From Sphaerotilus montanus (GTDB taxonomy: Bacteria > Pseudomonadota > Gammaproteobacteria > Burkholderiales > Burkholderiaceae_C), in the NCBI RefSeq assembly GCF_013410775.1, contig NZ_JACCFH010000002.1:1-64000 (forward strand): 64,000 nt of DNA, read 5' to 3'. The stretch's first letter is position 1. Every line of letters begins with the position of its first letter. The notes under the pieces are model-generated. The model made no database searches and was not told where the DNA came from. It saw only the letters and a list, made by a program, of their open reading frames with translations. This document shows, piece after piece, positions 29,601-39,710 of the stretch. Position numbers and translations under genes: made by a program.

Positions 29601-32600
29601 AAACTTGAACGGAAACGGGAACGGGCACGAGCACGCTGATGTTCGCGGTCGAGGCCTCTGGCGCCTGTGGCGCCGCGACGGGATCGGCAGACGGCACCGC
29701 CTCCAATCCGGTACCCTCGGACGAGTCGATCAGCGGACGTGATTGACAAAGGATCGGGCATGCACAGAGCCGATCGTGGAGGCGCTTCTGCAGCTCATCA
29801 AGTTCGGCGATGGCCGAAATCATCAGCGCGGATTTGCGCCGCGTGCGATCCATTCCTGACAATCCCTGTAGTTCAGGAACACGTGACGATTCCACATCTT
29901 CAATGCGGGTGAGTGCTTGAAGTGCCGCGTCGACAGCGACCTCGACGTTGCCGATGGTCGAATCGAGTGACGCTAACGAAGCGTCGTCGACGGAAGTGAG
30001 GGCTTCCGCAGGCGTCACCACCGCGAATGCCCCAGAGCGTTCCGGCAAGCACTCTGGGGTAATCCGTTCCAGGGCGGTGCGGGCACGCACGACGATCTGG
30101 GACAGGCGATCGATCAGCTGCAAACGGAACAGCTCCAGTTGCTGTGCGGCGTGAATGGCTTGGAGCTTTTCCGCGTGGAGCGCTGCAAGCCGATCGAGTT
30201 CTTTCTCGATCGATACCCGGACGCCCTCAAAGTCGGCTTGACCAGGCATCAGCAACCCCGCCAAGCGAAGCAGCTTGGCGAGTTCACCCTGCTCGCCTGC
30301 CGCGTCCCCAGCTTCTGCGGGTGTTATCACCGCAGCGGAAGTGCGATTCGCGGGACTCCCCTTCAGGCTGGAAATGGCTTGAACAACTGCGTGCCTCGGC
30401 ATGGGTGGCTCCGATTCGGTCGGCGGGGTGTGTACGTGGTCACGCGAATGTGTTGGGGCGACGACGAGGGCATGGATTGGCGCGGGTGAAAAAACTTCGG
30501 ATCCCGCAGGCCCCGATCGGGCAGGCGATTCGCCTGCGCCCAGGGCGCCGAGTTCGGTGCGTGGTCCCTCAGACATCACCTCAATGGGACTTTCGGGGGC
30601 AGGTAACGCGCGGCGAACCATATCCGGCATCTTCTTGATGCCCTTTTGGCGAAGTTCGAGCGCTTGGATGACCGCTTCATTGCAGTCCGTAAAGAACTGC
30701 AAGGCTGCCAATGACATTGGGCCCAGCGCGTTGGTGTTCATGGCCACGAGCAGGGTTTCAGACTGAACCCTGAAGGGGTAGTGGGCGAGCATCACCAAAG
30801 TCCAAGCGATGTCTTCGTCGCTGCCGTTGTCAACCATCCAACGCGCCATCGGCTCGCAGTCTTTGCTGGTGACTGCTTCGATCTCCGGGAAAGTCTTCTC
30901 CTCTTTCTCGAGCTCTGCAACGTACTGCAGGAAGAACTCAGTCGACCGATAGAAGACGCGTGAGTTGGCTGGAAAGAGTCCAGCGGTATCGACGGAGTAC
31001 AACGACTGCGGAATTCGCAAGCGATTCATCAACCAGTCCGGGAACCCGGCGGTGGACGGCGCGGTGCCCTTCGTCTTCCGAAAACCAAGGTCACCCTGCG
31101 TTTGCCAGAACCGCTTGATGGCGCGGCTGTCCGGCCAAGCACTTTCTGGAACGACCGTTTTTCGGGTGACGAACCATGGAAGATCCACGATGACGCGGAC
31201 GTTCCCGCAGAGCATGTCCTCGTAAAGCCTTCTGCAGACCGGCCCAGAGCGCCTCGAATACACTTTTGACACTGCGCGCGATGAATACCATGCGCGCGCC
31301 AGACGCGCGTCGCTGGGCTTCAATTCGTCCCCGTCGTCCTGCCGTGCAGCATCGAAGACAACGGTCGCAGTCTGGGACACGTCTCCTTGAAAGGTTTGCT
31401 TGTCCTGCATGGCCTCACCGCTGCCGTCCGAAGTCGCGGCCGCTTCGCCCAAAACAGTCTTTTCGACGTCACCCAGGTAGGTGTCGACCAACCGCGTCTT
31501 CGTCTCACCATCCTCGTCGGGCGTTGGATCGGTGTCGTCGGGTTCCGGTGCCTCGGGCGCATGGTCCGGGTACCGGATGATGTAGTCCTGCACTTTGGCC
31601 GCGAAGAACAAGGGCGCCGGCGACGCAGTCCATTCGTCGTAGTGGGCATAGCCGAGGCGCAGTCCCATCACCAGCCTGGCGATGTCGTCCGACACTGCAT
31701 CGTTGGGACATGCGAGCACAGTGACCTCAAGCGACGCTGGCAGTGCCGCGTCGTCCTTCGAAGGTGACACTGTTTCCCAGTCGAAGCGCTTGCCTTCCTT
31801 GTCGTCTGTGCCGTCCGTGTCGAGGGGTTTCATACGGCGCCGCGTCCGATAACAAGACATGCCGCGTAGGATCTGAACGGTCTTTCGGTATCCCATGACC
31901 ATCAGGTAGTGGTGAGGGCCCACCCCTGCCTTCGCCGCACTCCCTTCGGCTTCTGATGCGTTGATCTCAACGATCGACTTCAGCGTCGTGGTATAGGTTT
32001 CCTCGACCACATCGCCCGTCGGCGCCAGCGCAGGCTCGTTTTTCCAGGCCTCGTAGAGCATGGTCGAGCGCTTGCGAAGCGACATCGTGGCGTCGCGGTT
32101 GGAGCGCAGGCGAACGAAGGTCATCTTCGGGCAGGCCGACGCCAAGTTGACGCCATCGAGCATCACGCGAGGGGCATTCCCTGCGACGAGATTGCTGTCG
32201 TTGATGCCAGACCACAGTCCACCGACGGTGGACCAGTCGATCAAGACGACGGCGCGGGGATCGGATTGAGCGAGCTCGCCCAGCACCGATTTCACCTGGC
32301 CGGCAAAGTTCTCTTTGACCCACACCTCGTCGCTGGTGATCTGGCGCTGTGATCCGAGCCAGCGGAGGCCTTCATTGAGGGGAACCCAGGCTTTGCGCAC
32401 TGTCTTGTTCGCAGTTCGATAGGCGAACTGGACTTCGGTCGTGCCCGTCGCAATCACCAGTCTGGTGAAGAGCAGAAAACTCACCGACGATTCGCTGGTG
32501 AAGTTCTTGGCCCGCGACCGCACGACCTGGATCCCGTAGATGGCATGGGGCAAGGGCGCCGGCAGGCGGGATGCGGCAAAGGCTTGCGTGCCCAGAACGA

Positions 32601-32741
32601 CGCCCGAATGGGCCATGAACACATCCAAGAGCGCACTCTGAAGGCGATGAACGAAGTTCTGTTCGTCTGGCTTCTGGCTCTTCCAGTCGATCTCGATCGG
32701 CAAGATGTGGTGGACATTGGCATCAGCCATCGAGCACATGG
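26695..32741 (-). pseudogene. Giant gene, 5' fragment (PIWI-RE/RNase H-like N-terminus, long helical middle)
   Basis: A frame of about 2,015 native codons runs from the edge of IS copy 3 to copy 2; the last 18 codons of the actual open frame are IS-derived. Residues 50-300 resemble the C-terminal RNase H-like part of prokaryotic PIWI-RE proteins: WVPLNEGLRWLG, AVVLIDWSTVGGLWSGINDS, ACPKMTFVRLRS and a late GMSCYRTRRR. This assignment is by eye and moderate. Residues 310-520 include acidic linkers; 520-730 have another mixed domain (VRVIVDLPWFVTRKTVV). Pro/Ser/Val-rich linkers lie near 730-860 and 1,000-1,180, and a long helical array spans 1,200-1,850. FLPTKTFLGSD and HPVILIDDDLVAYL precede the ATPase. 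The true N-terminus is missing: the first ATG lies at the IS edge. Confidence 0.7.
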
Positions 32742-32749
32742 TGTCCTGG

Positions 32750-33957
<1,208 letters not shown>

Positions 33958-34093
33958 CTATCGGTGTGTGCGAAATCATTAGACCAGGACAGCAACCCCT
34001 GCCGGTCCTTCCCCGGTCTGCCAACCCCGCATGGTCTGCCACCCTCTCTTGGCAGGGAGGAGGCAGGTTCAAACCTGTTTGGAAGGAGCCGTC

Positions 34094-34471
34094 ATGGCTG
34101 ACACCCTCGATTCCGGCACGCCCGCCGGAAATGCACCCGCGCGCCCTTCGGCCGCGACCTCGATCCCCTCGGACCCTGACCTCCATCGTCCCAACGGACA
34201 TCCGCTGCCCGTGGACGCCCTGCGCCGCGGCTTGGCTTTGCTGCTGAGCAACGTTGCCCTCGACCTCGACAACCTGCGCGAGTTGATCTCCCGTGCGGAG
34301 CCTGGGGATCCATCGGTCCACGCGGTCCTTGGCGATCTGCTCGCCGTCAGCGCCTGGCGCTGCGATGTCGGTGCCCGGCAAGCCGATCCGAGCACGCCAC
34401 TGCGCCGCACGGACGCGGAACACTTCCTTGAACCCGAACTGCTGCGTGCGCTGGGGCTTGGTCATGCGTGA
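34094..34471 (+). CDS. Unrecognised 125-aa protein, first of a three-gene operon
   Basis: A good ribosome site (GGAAGGAG, about 8 bases upstream) supports the ATG at 34094. The first 45 residues are Pro/Ala/Ser-rich and probably disordered. The rest (VDALRRGLALLLSNVALDLD, then NLRELISRAEPGDPSVHAVL) is helical, ending FLEPELLRALGLGHA. I do not recognise it. It precedes two other unknown genes in the same direction and lies on the Rep side of IS copy 3, so it probably belongs to the replicon backbone. Confidence 0.6.
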   Translation: MADTLDSGTPAGNAPARPSAATSIPSDPDLHRPNGHPLPVDALRRGLALLLSNVALDLDNLRELISRAEPGDPSVHAVLGDLLAVSAWRCDVGARQADPSTPLRRTDAEHFLEPELLRALGLGHA

Positions 34472-34527
34472 TGCATCGCCTGCCCTTCCTGAGTTCGCCG
34501 TTTGCTGCTTGTTCCTGGAGTTCTGCC

Positions 34528-35190
34528 ATGTCTGTTTCTGATCTGAATCTGTCCTCCCCGATGGGGTCCGCTGCACGTCGTGCGGTGGTGGTTGATTTCA
34601 CCCGCGATGTCGATCAGCGGCCGCTGTGTGGCCACGACATCGAGAGCTTTCGGGCGTCTGTCGGTCTGTCACGCGCTGAGTTCGCGATGGCCATGGCGCT
34701 CATGCCGAACCAGTACCGATCCACTGTCCAAGACACCCGCGCCTTGGCGCTGGACCGGGAAATCCTGCTGCGGCTGTACTTCGTCAGTCCGGGTCCGGCT
34801 GCGTGGCAGAGTTGGACGCTGGGGGAGGCGTTCGGTGAATGCTACGGCCCACTGTTGCGCAGCTTCGAGCTGCCGGCTCACCAGGCGAAGGCACGGGTGA
34901 TGCTGTACCGACGCTTCACAGCGATCATGGGTCGCTCGGCGGCACGTGGCCTGTCGTGGTTCGACGGCAACCAGGGTCACAGCTTGCCGGTGCGGCGGGT
35001 GCTGGGCAAGCTCATAGAGCTGGCTTCACCTCGCGAGGTGCTGGAGGCGATTGCGGCGAGGTCTTATGCAGTGCGCGGACTGGATCTGGAGTTGATCGCG
35101 CCGCTGCCGACCATCGAGTCGGTCAGTCGGGTGCGCTGCGGTCGCTCACCCAGGGTTCGCCTGACGAACCTTTGCGGGGACCAGTCATGA
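34528..35190 (+). CDS. Unrecognised 220-aa protein with a possible HTH, second of the operon
   Basis: I chose the ATG at 34528 after a GGAG ribosome site; an in-frame ATG at 34468 overlaps the previous gene and is an alternative. Residues near 35-75 (GHDIESFRASVGLSRAEFAM, then ALMPNQYRSTVQDTRAL) look like a Cro/XRE-type helix-turn-helix. Residues 85-150 are helical and Trp/Phe-rich (WQSWTLGEAFGECYGPLLRS). The stop overlaps the next start (ATGA), so these two genes are translationally coupled. The function is unknown; plasmid-linked regulation is a guess. Confidence 0.6.
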   Translation: MSVSDLNLSSPMGSAARRAVVVDFTRDVDQRPLCGHDIESFRASVGLSRAEFAMAMALMPNQYRSTVQDTRALALDREILLRLYFVSPGPAAWQSWTLGEAFGECYGPLLRSFELPAHQAKARVMLYRRFTAIMGRSAARGLSWFDGNQGHSLPVRRVLGKLIELASPREVLEAIAARSYAVRGLDLELIAPLPTIESVSRVRCGRSPRVRLTNLCGDQS

Positions 35191-35948
35191 ACACGGCGGT
35201 TCAAAGGCACACGCACTCGGGCACGCCCTCGGACACCCAACCTCACGCCCATGCCCAACTTCAGCAGCATCACCTGAAGGACCACATGGCGCTGGAGGCG
35301 TATGCGCTGCTCGCGCGGTCACCCGCGGGCGTACAAGCGGGCGCACTCACGGCGCCACTGCCAGCGGTGCTTCATTTCATGGAGCATGCGTTTGTCTTCG
35401 ACGGCCTGACGCCGCGACCCGACCTGATCTGGGGGACGTGGGGCTGGTCTTCGCATCGGCGTGGGCAGGCACTGAGCAGCCGGTTCGCGGATCGGCATCA
35501 CCAAGTGTCGATCCCTTTGCGGTTGTTCTACTGCATGCCGGGCGCGACGGATATCCATCAGACGATGTCGGTCCAGCAGATTCAGGAAACCGGGCTGCTC
35601 AGCCTGACGCGGCTGACTGCAGTACCAAAACGCGCGCTTCGCGAGCGCTGGCTGGACCGGGTCGGGCAGGAGTGGGGAGCCGACAGGCGCCGGGCGGTCG
35701 TGGACTGGTCGGTCGCGCAGTTGGCGGTGGAGTTTGCGCGGTATGCGCAGGATTTGCTGCGTGGGCCGCAGGACCTCGGGCTGAGCCGAGACGTGGCACT
35801 GACGATGGTCGTGCATCCAGTACGGCCGGGGCGGCAGGATCGGCATGCGCCACCGGAGCCGCCTATCTTGATCGCGTCGGCGCGGCGGGATCCGGCGCGC
35901 ATCACGCGCTGTGACGCGCACTATCTGGCGCAGGCCGTGGTGGTGTGA
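35187..35948 (+). CDS. Unrecognised 253-aa protein, third of the operon
   Basis: The start overlaps the previous stop. The first 35 residues are His/Gln/Thr-rich. The core (HFMEHAFVFDGLTPRPDLIW, then GTWGWSSHRRGQALSSRFAD) is followed by IPLRLFYCMPGATDIHQTMS and a helical C-terminus. No known domain was recognised. A strong hairpin (35954-35976) starts 6 bases after the stop and probably ends the operon. Confidence 0.6.
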   Translation: MNTAVQRHTHSGTPSDTQPHAHAQLQQHHLKDHMALEAYALLARSPAGVQAGALTAPLPAVLHFMEHAFVFDGLTPRPDLIWGTWGWSSHRRGQALSSRFADRHHQVSIPLRLFYCMPGATDIHQTMSVQQIQETGLLSLTRLTAVPKRALRERWLDRVGQEWGADRRRAVVDWSVAQLAVEFARYAQDLLRGPQDLGLSRDVALTMVVHPVRPGRQDRHAPPEPPILIASARRDPARITRCDAHYLAQAVVV

Positions 35949-35953
35949 CCGTG

Positions 35954-35976
35954 GGAGGCAGGGCTGCCCTGCCTCC
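35954..35976 (+). terminator. Hairpin after the three-gene operon
   Basis: GGAGGCAGGG and CCCTGCCTCC are perfect 10-base complements around a 3-base loop, placed 6 bases after the last stop codon. No T-run follows, so it is either a weak intrinsic terminator or a transcript-stabilising stem. Confidence 0.6.
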
Positions 35977-36501
35977 ATCACAGACCCACGCCCCTGTAGT
36001 GCAGATGCACGCGCGCTCGGGTTCCCTTGAACAGGATACGCACGGGAGCCCCAGGCGCCACTGCGCGCATTCCGGCAGGCCCTGACCAGGGCCTGTTTGT
36101 TTGGCGAACCGCCATCAACCTTGTTGGACACAAGGTCCATCAGCAACACCGGCGACGTCCCGCTCTGGGAGCAGCCACTTGCAGCAACTGCGCCACGCCA
36201 GGGTCCCACAGGGAAATGTGAGCCACTTTGAGGTCGGTATGGGACTGCGTACCCATACATCCGGTCGAACATGCCTAAAAATTAGGCACTGAAAGCCGAA
36301 CCGAGGCGTGACAAGGACTTGCGCTCGGCACACACCGCTTGTTCACAGGGTTATCCACCGAGACGGTGGACAACATTCAACCGGATGATCAGGGGTCGCG
36401 CGGCGTACTGCGAACGGTCACCCAACCGCTTTCCGTGCATCGACAAGCATGGCAGCTTCTGACCTGAATGGCTGCGTTTCGGCAGCGCTGCCATCGCATG
36501 G
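35977..36501. other. Non-coding region between the unknown operon and the rep gene
   Basis: No credible gene is visible in these 525 bases. They hold two inverted repeats. The first is GTATGGG/CCCATAC at 36237-36258 with an 8-base spacer. The second is listed separately at 36350-36374. The convergent arrangement (operon from the left, rep from the right) fits a terminator or origin-accessory region. Confidence 0.5.
36350..36374. repeat. Inverted repeat with paired DnaA-box-like sequences
   Basis: GTTATCCACCG and CGGTGGACAAC are 11-base arms (10 of 11 complementary) with an AGA spacer. Each arm contains a DnaA-box-like sequence (TTATCCACC, and on the other strand TTGTCCACC), one or two bases off the TTATCCACA consensus. 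It lies downstream of the rep gene stop, about 1.6 kb from the iterons. Confidence 0.5.
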
Positions 36502-37878
36502 CTATTCATTCAGTTCTTGCCCAGAACTCCTATCTGTACTGGGATAGCGGTTCCATGACTCACCATGTACAGCTGTAGCATACAGCCTCACGATCACCGA
36601 GCCGAGCAGTCCGTGCAACACGTCACCTTGAGCTGCGCGACGAACGATCACGGCACTGAGGGTACCTTTAGATGACAGTTCCTTGATCGCTTGATCGACC
36701 CAGACCTTACGCTCGGAAACTGGCAGCGCCATAAGCTCCTGACGCACTTCGGCAATCTTGGCATTCATCCAATCAGCTTGAACCCGCGCATCGACTTCTT
36801 GGCGCGGCATAACTGGATTTTTTATGAGAGCAGGCTTGACTGCTGCGGCAATTGTCACCGGATTTACTGAAACGGATGGCTCAACAACGGCTGCAGCATC
36901 AGTACGCAGTAGCGTACGCAGATATGAATAAGCATCGTCAACGGGTAACAGGCGGTTGTTGGCGATGCGCCGTTCCAACACGTCGAGCTTGACTCGAACG
37001 GCAGCATCATCAAACTCGGTCAGCAACCCGTCCAACTTGATCTCTCGAATGCCAAGAGATTCGGCTCGCAGCACCAAGTTCGCATCTACCGGACTGGCGG
37101 TGACAGTCCCCCCCCTAAGTGGGGCGCGTTTGCGACGGACGGCGAACTGTACCTCGGTAACTGTACGTCCTTGGCGATGTTCGATCAGTTCGATCTCAAT
37201 GTCAGTTTCCCGATTAATTTCGTCAAGTGCTGGTTTTACGCGCTCGGACTTGAACTTGCGCCATTCGCGCCGCTCCGAGCCTCCAGGTGCTTGGTTCAAT
37301 GCATCCGTCCACCAGTCAATTGGCTTACGACTTGTCACACCTGATGGATTGTCCCGGTAGCGGGCGCATATCTCGTAGAGTGCCATGGCCGTGTACGTTC
37401 CTAACCGCGCTAACACATCCAAATCGAGACTGGCCCAGCGCAGCGGCTCACGCAACACCCCCATGATGGACGGGGGATAGGACCACGCAACCCAGTTCTC
37501 GCCGTTGCGTACTTCGATCGCTACCTCAGACAGCATCGAAAACCCCCTCCACTTGACACTGTCTCCTGGCGCGGTCGACTCCCAGTCAACTTCTAGGCCA
37601 CGCATTTCCCGTAAGTAACGTTTGGCTGCCGTCCGATCCTCGCCGGATGAGCCAGTCGTTCTCAGCAGTGCAGGCAGGGGAGCTTCAAACATGTAGTCAG
37701 CCTTGGGCATAGAGTCCATAGCCACTAGCCGAGATTGAGCAACCTGAAGCATTGCGTTGTAGAGGCGTCGCCCCGTTAAGGTTACCCGCCGCGATCGAGG
37801 AATCATGACGATCATCTCGTGCGGCTTGCGAAGTTCCGGGCCATCGGAAGCAGCGTCCCGGCATTCAAGGGTGTTCAT
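36502..37878 (-). CDS. Replication initiator (RepB/Rep_3-like)
   Basis: The protein has 458 residues when started at the ATG at 37878; an in-frame ATG 90 bases upstream is less likely because that stretch enters the control region. The N-terminal half shows the initiator double winged-helix pattern: VTLTGRRLYNAMLQVAQSRL, AKRYLREMRGLEVDWESTA, FSMLSEVAIEVRNG, and a second unit at LARLGTYTAMALYEICARYR followed by REWRKFKSERVKPALDEIN and TDIEIELIEHRQGR. The C-terminal 170 residues are an Ala/Val linker and a helical tail. It is divergently placed to the iteron array, which it should bind to open the origin and repress itself. Its lower GC matches the parAB genes, so the module moved as a unit. 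Confidence 0.85.
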   Translation of the reverse strand: MNTLECRDAASDGPELRKPHEMIVMIPRSRRVTLTGRRLYNAMLQVAQSRLVAMDSMPKADYMFEAPLPALLRTTGSSGEDRTAAKRYLREMRGLEVDWESTAPGDSVKWRGFSMLSEVAIEVRNGENWVAWSYPPSIMGVLREPLRWASLDLDVLARLGTYTAMALYEICARYRDNPSGVTSRKPIDWWTDALNQAPGGSERREWRKFKSERVKPALDEINRETDIEIELIEHRQGRTVTEVQFAVRRKRAPLRGGTVTASPVDANLVLRAESLGIREIKLDGLLTEFDDAAVRVKLDVLERRIANNRLLPVDDAYSYLRTLLRTDAAAVVEPSVSVNPVTIAAAVKPALIKNPVMPRQEVDARVQADWMNAKIAEVRQELMALPVSERKVWVDQAIKELSSKGTLSAVIVRRAAQGDVLHGLLGSVIVRLYATAVHGESWNRYPSTDRSSGQELNE

Positions 37879-37973
37879 GGGCAACGATGTGAAGTGTGTC
37901 GCAATGATATGTCCAACGCATCTTGGACACAAATCCGGAAAAGAGCAGATGGCGACAGCAGAACGCACCTATC

Positions 37974-38244
37974 CCGGGTAAAACCTGGACACTTTGGAGG
38001 ATGAGACCCGTCCCAAGCACACACTCTCTTCCGGGTAAGGCCTGGACATTGGTGCATGCACAGCACGAAAAAATCCGGGTAAAACCTGGACACTTGCACA
38101 AATTAGCCACTGACCGATCGATTCAAAGTACAAAAAATCAACGATTTTTCATATCAAGGAATGCCGGGTAGAACGCGGACAAGTCCGGGTAGAAGCAGTA
38201 CGCAACCGGGAAAAGTCTGGACGAATCCGGGTAGAAGTTGGACA
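37974..38244. repeat. Iteron array (origin of replication)
   Basis: Seven direct repeats of an 18-base unit close to CCGGGTAAAACCTGGACA start at 37974, 38031, 38075, 38164, 38185, 38206 and 38227. The first three are the best matches. The last four are more diverged but are phased at exactly 21 bases, about two helical turns. The array lies between the divergent rep and parA genes, the usual place for Rep binding and for repression of rep. Confidence 0.9.
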
Positions 38245-38345
38245 AATTTCTGAAAAAATCTTTGTAAGCTGTTGATTTTAAAAGGTTTTTTTAACTTCCA
38301 AGTCAGCTTAATCTCTTTAAGAAATTTGATTCTTTTAAACCCCCC
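38245..38345. other. A+T-rich stretch beside the iterons (likely unwinding region)
   Basis: About 100 bases directly after the last iteron are strongly A+T-rich, with several A and T runs, in contrast to the GC-rich window. This is the expected arrangement for a DNA-unwinding element opened by the initiator. No gene is present. Confidence 0.7.
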
Positions 38346-38373
38346 GATAGAGACTTTTTCAAGTCAAAACAAC

Positions 38374-38434
38374 AGCCCAAGACTCCGTGTCGCTTGGGCT
38401 AGACACAAAAGGACAGCCAGCATGTGCTGGTCCT
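38374..38434. promoter_or_regulatory. Two inverted repeats upstream of parA
   Basis: AGCCCAAG/CTTGGGCT (38374-38381 and 38393-38400) form an 8-base stem. CCAGCA-TG-TGCTGG (38417-38430) forms a second one, with outer AAGGA and TCCTT. They lie 60-120 bases before the parA start, where ParA-type proteins with an N-terminal HTH bind to repress their own operon. One could instead be a terminator. Confidence 0.45.
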
Positions 38435-38491
38435 TGAATTTTTGAAAACTCCGCGGACAATCGCAGACTCTGCAACAAGAACGCTGACATC

Positions 38492-39709
38492 ATGAACATC
38501 AAACATGTTCCGTCTGGAGAGAGCCTACTCATCCACCGAGCTCCGATCCGCAGACAGTCGCTAGCTGACATCGAAGCCCAAGCAGCACGTATCGCAGCCA
38601 TGATGGAACAGATCCGTGCGGCAATGCTGCCACCGGCATCTGTCAAGCACGCGCCTGTGGTGAGCGCTGCACAGCTCGCGGAACTTTGTGGAGTTGATAA
38701 AAGCAAGATCGCGTATCGGCTTACGCGTGGGGATCTGCCACAAGGCACTATGGTCGGGAACCGACGCGAATGGGCTATGTCGGATGCTCGAACAGTGGTC
38801 CGGGACTTTCGGCAAGAGCACATGCGCCCATCACAAGCTGCAGGAACGACCATTACCGTAGCCAACTTCAAGGGGGGCGTGGCTAAAACCACTTCCGCTG
38901 TCACATTGGCCCAGGGTCTTGCAATGCGCGGTCACCGTGTGCTTGTGGTGGATCTTGATCCACAAGGTTCAGCTACGACTTTGTTTGGGGTTCTCCCGGG
39001 CGCGGAGGTAGAACCAGAGCACACTGCGATGCTGCTGTTTTCTGGCGAACAAGAGGATTTGAGCTATGCGATCCGGCCGAGCTACTGGCCAGGTGTGGAT
39101 CTTGTTTGTGCAGCTCCGCTACTCTTCGGTGCCGAGTTTGCTTTGCCAGCTCGGCAGACCAGAGATCCTGGATTCGAGTTCTGGCGCTGTCTCGACCGTG
39201 GGCTCGATCAAGCTCGAACAGACTATGACGTCATCTTGATCGACACCCCTCCGGCGTTGTCGTATGTGACGATCAACGCACTAATGGCTGCTGACGGGGT
39301 CATCATGCCTCTACCGCCGTCAGCGCTGGACTTCGCTTCTTCTGCACAGTTCTGGGATCTATTCAGTGATCTATGCAATCAACTGATTCGCAGTCGAGGG
39401 CAAGACAAGACTTTCGAGTTCATCGATGTTCTGCTGTCACGAGTCGAATCGTCAGATGCGGCCAGTTCGGTTGTTCGGCAATGGGTGCTTGAGGCCTATA
39501 CAGACAAGGTGTTGCCGATCGAGATTCCAAAGACGTCGGTTGCGGCCACAGCTTCGGCCGAATTCGGTACTGTCTATGACCTCCCTCGTGGAGCCGTAAA
39601 TTCGAAGACATTTGGTCGAGCTCGTGATGCATTCGATCGTATGTGTGAACTGATCGAACAGCAGATCGTGGCGGTGTGGGCAGCTCAGATTGAACAGATG
39701 GAGGTGTGA
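38492..39709 (+). CDS. parA: ParA partition ATPase (type Ia)
   Basis: The protein has 405 residues. The N-terminal 110 residues contain a helix-turn-helix (VVSAAQLAELCGVDKSKIAY), as in ParA proteins that repress their own promoter. The ATPase core has the deviant Walker A FKGGVAKTTSAV, Walker A' VLVVDLDPQGS, and Walker B DVILIDTPPALS. It forms ATP-dependent polymers or gradients on the nucleoid to move plasmid copies. parB follows after one base (stop 39709, ATG 39711). The GC content is like that of rep. Confidence 0.93.
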   Translation: MNIKHVPSGESLLIHRAPIRRQSLADIEAQAARIAAMMEQIRAAMLPPASVKHAPVVSAAQLAELCGVDKSKIAYRLTRGDLPQGTMVGNRREWAMSDARTVVRDFRQEHMRPSQAAGTTITVANFKGGVAKTTSAVTLAQGLAMRGHRVLVVDLDPQGSATTLFGVLPGAEVEPEHTAMLLFSGEQEDLSYAIRPSYWPGVDLVCAAPLLFGAEFALPARQTRDPGFEFWRCLDRGLDQARTDYDVILIDTPPALSYVTINALMAADGVIMPLPPSALDFASSAQFWDLFSDLCNQLIRSRGQDKTFEFIDVLLSRVESSDAASSVVRQWVLEAYTDKVLPIEIPKTSVAATASAEFGTVYDLPRGAVNSKTFGRARDAFDRMCELIEQQIVAVWAAQIEQMEV

Positions 39710-39710
39710 G

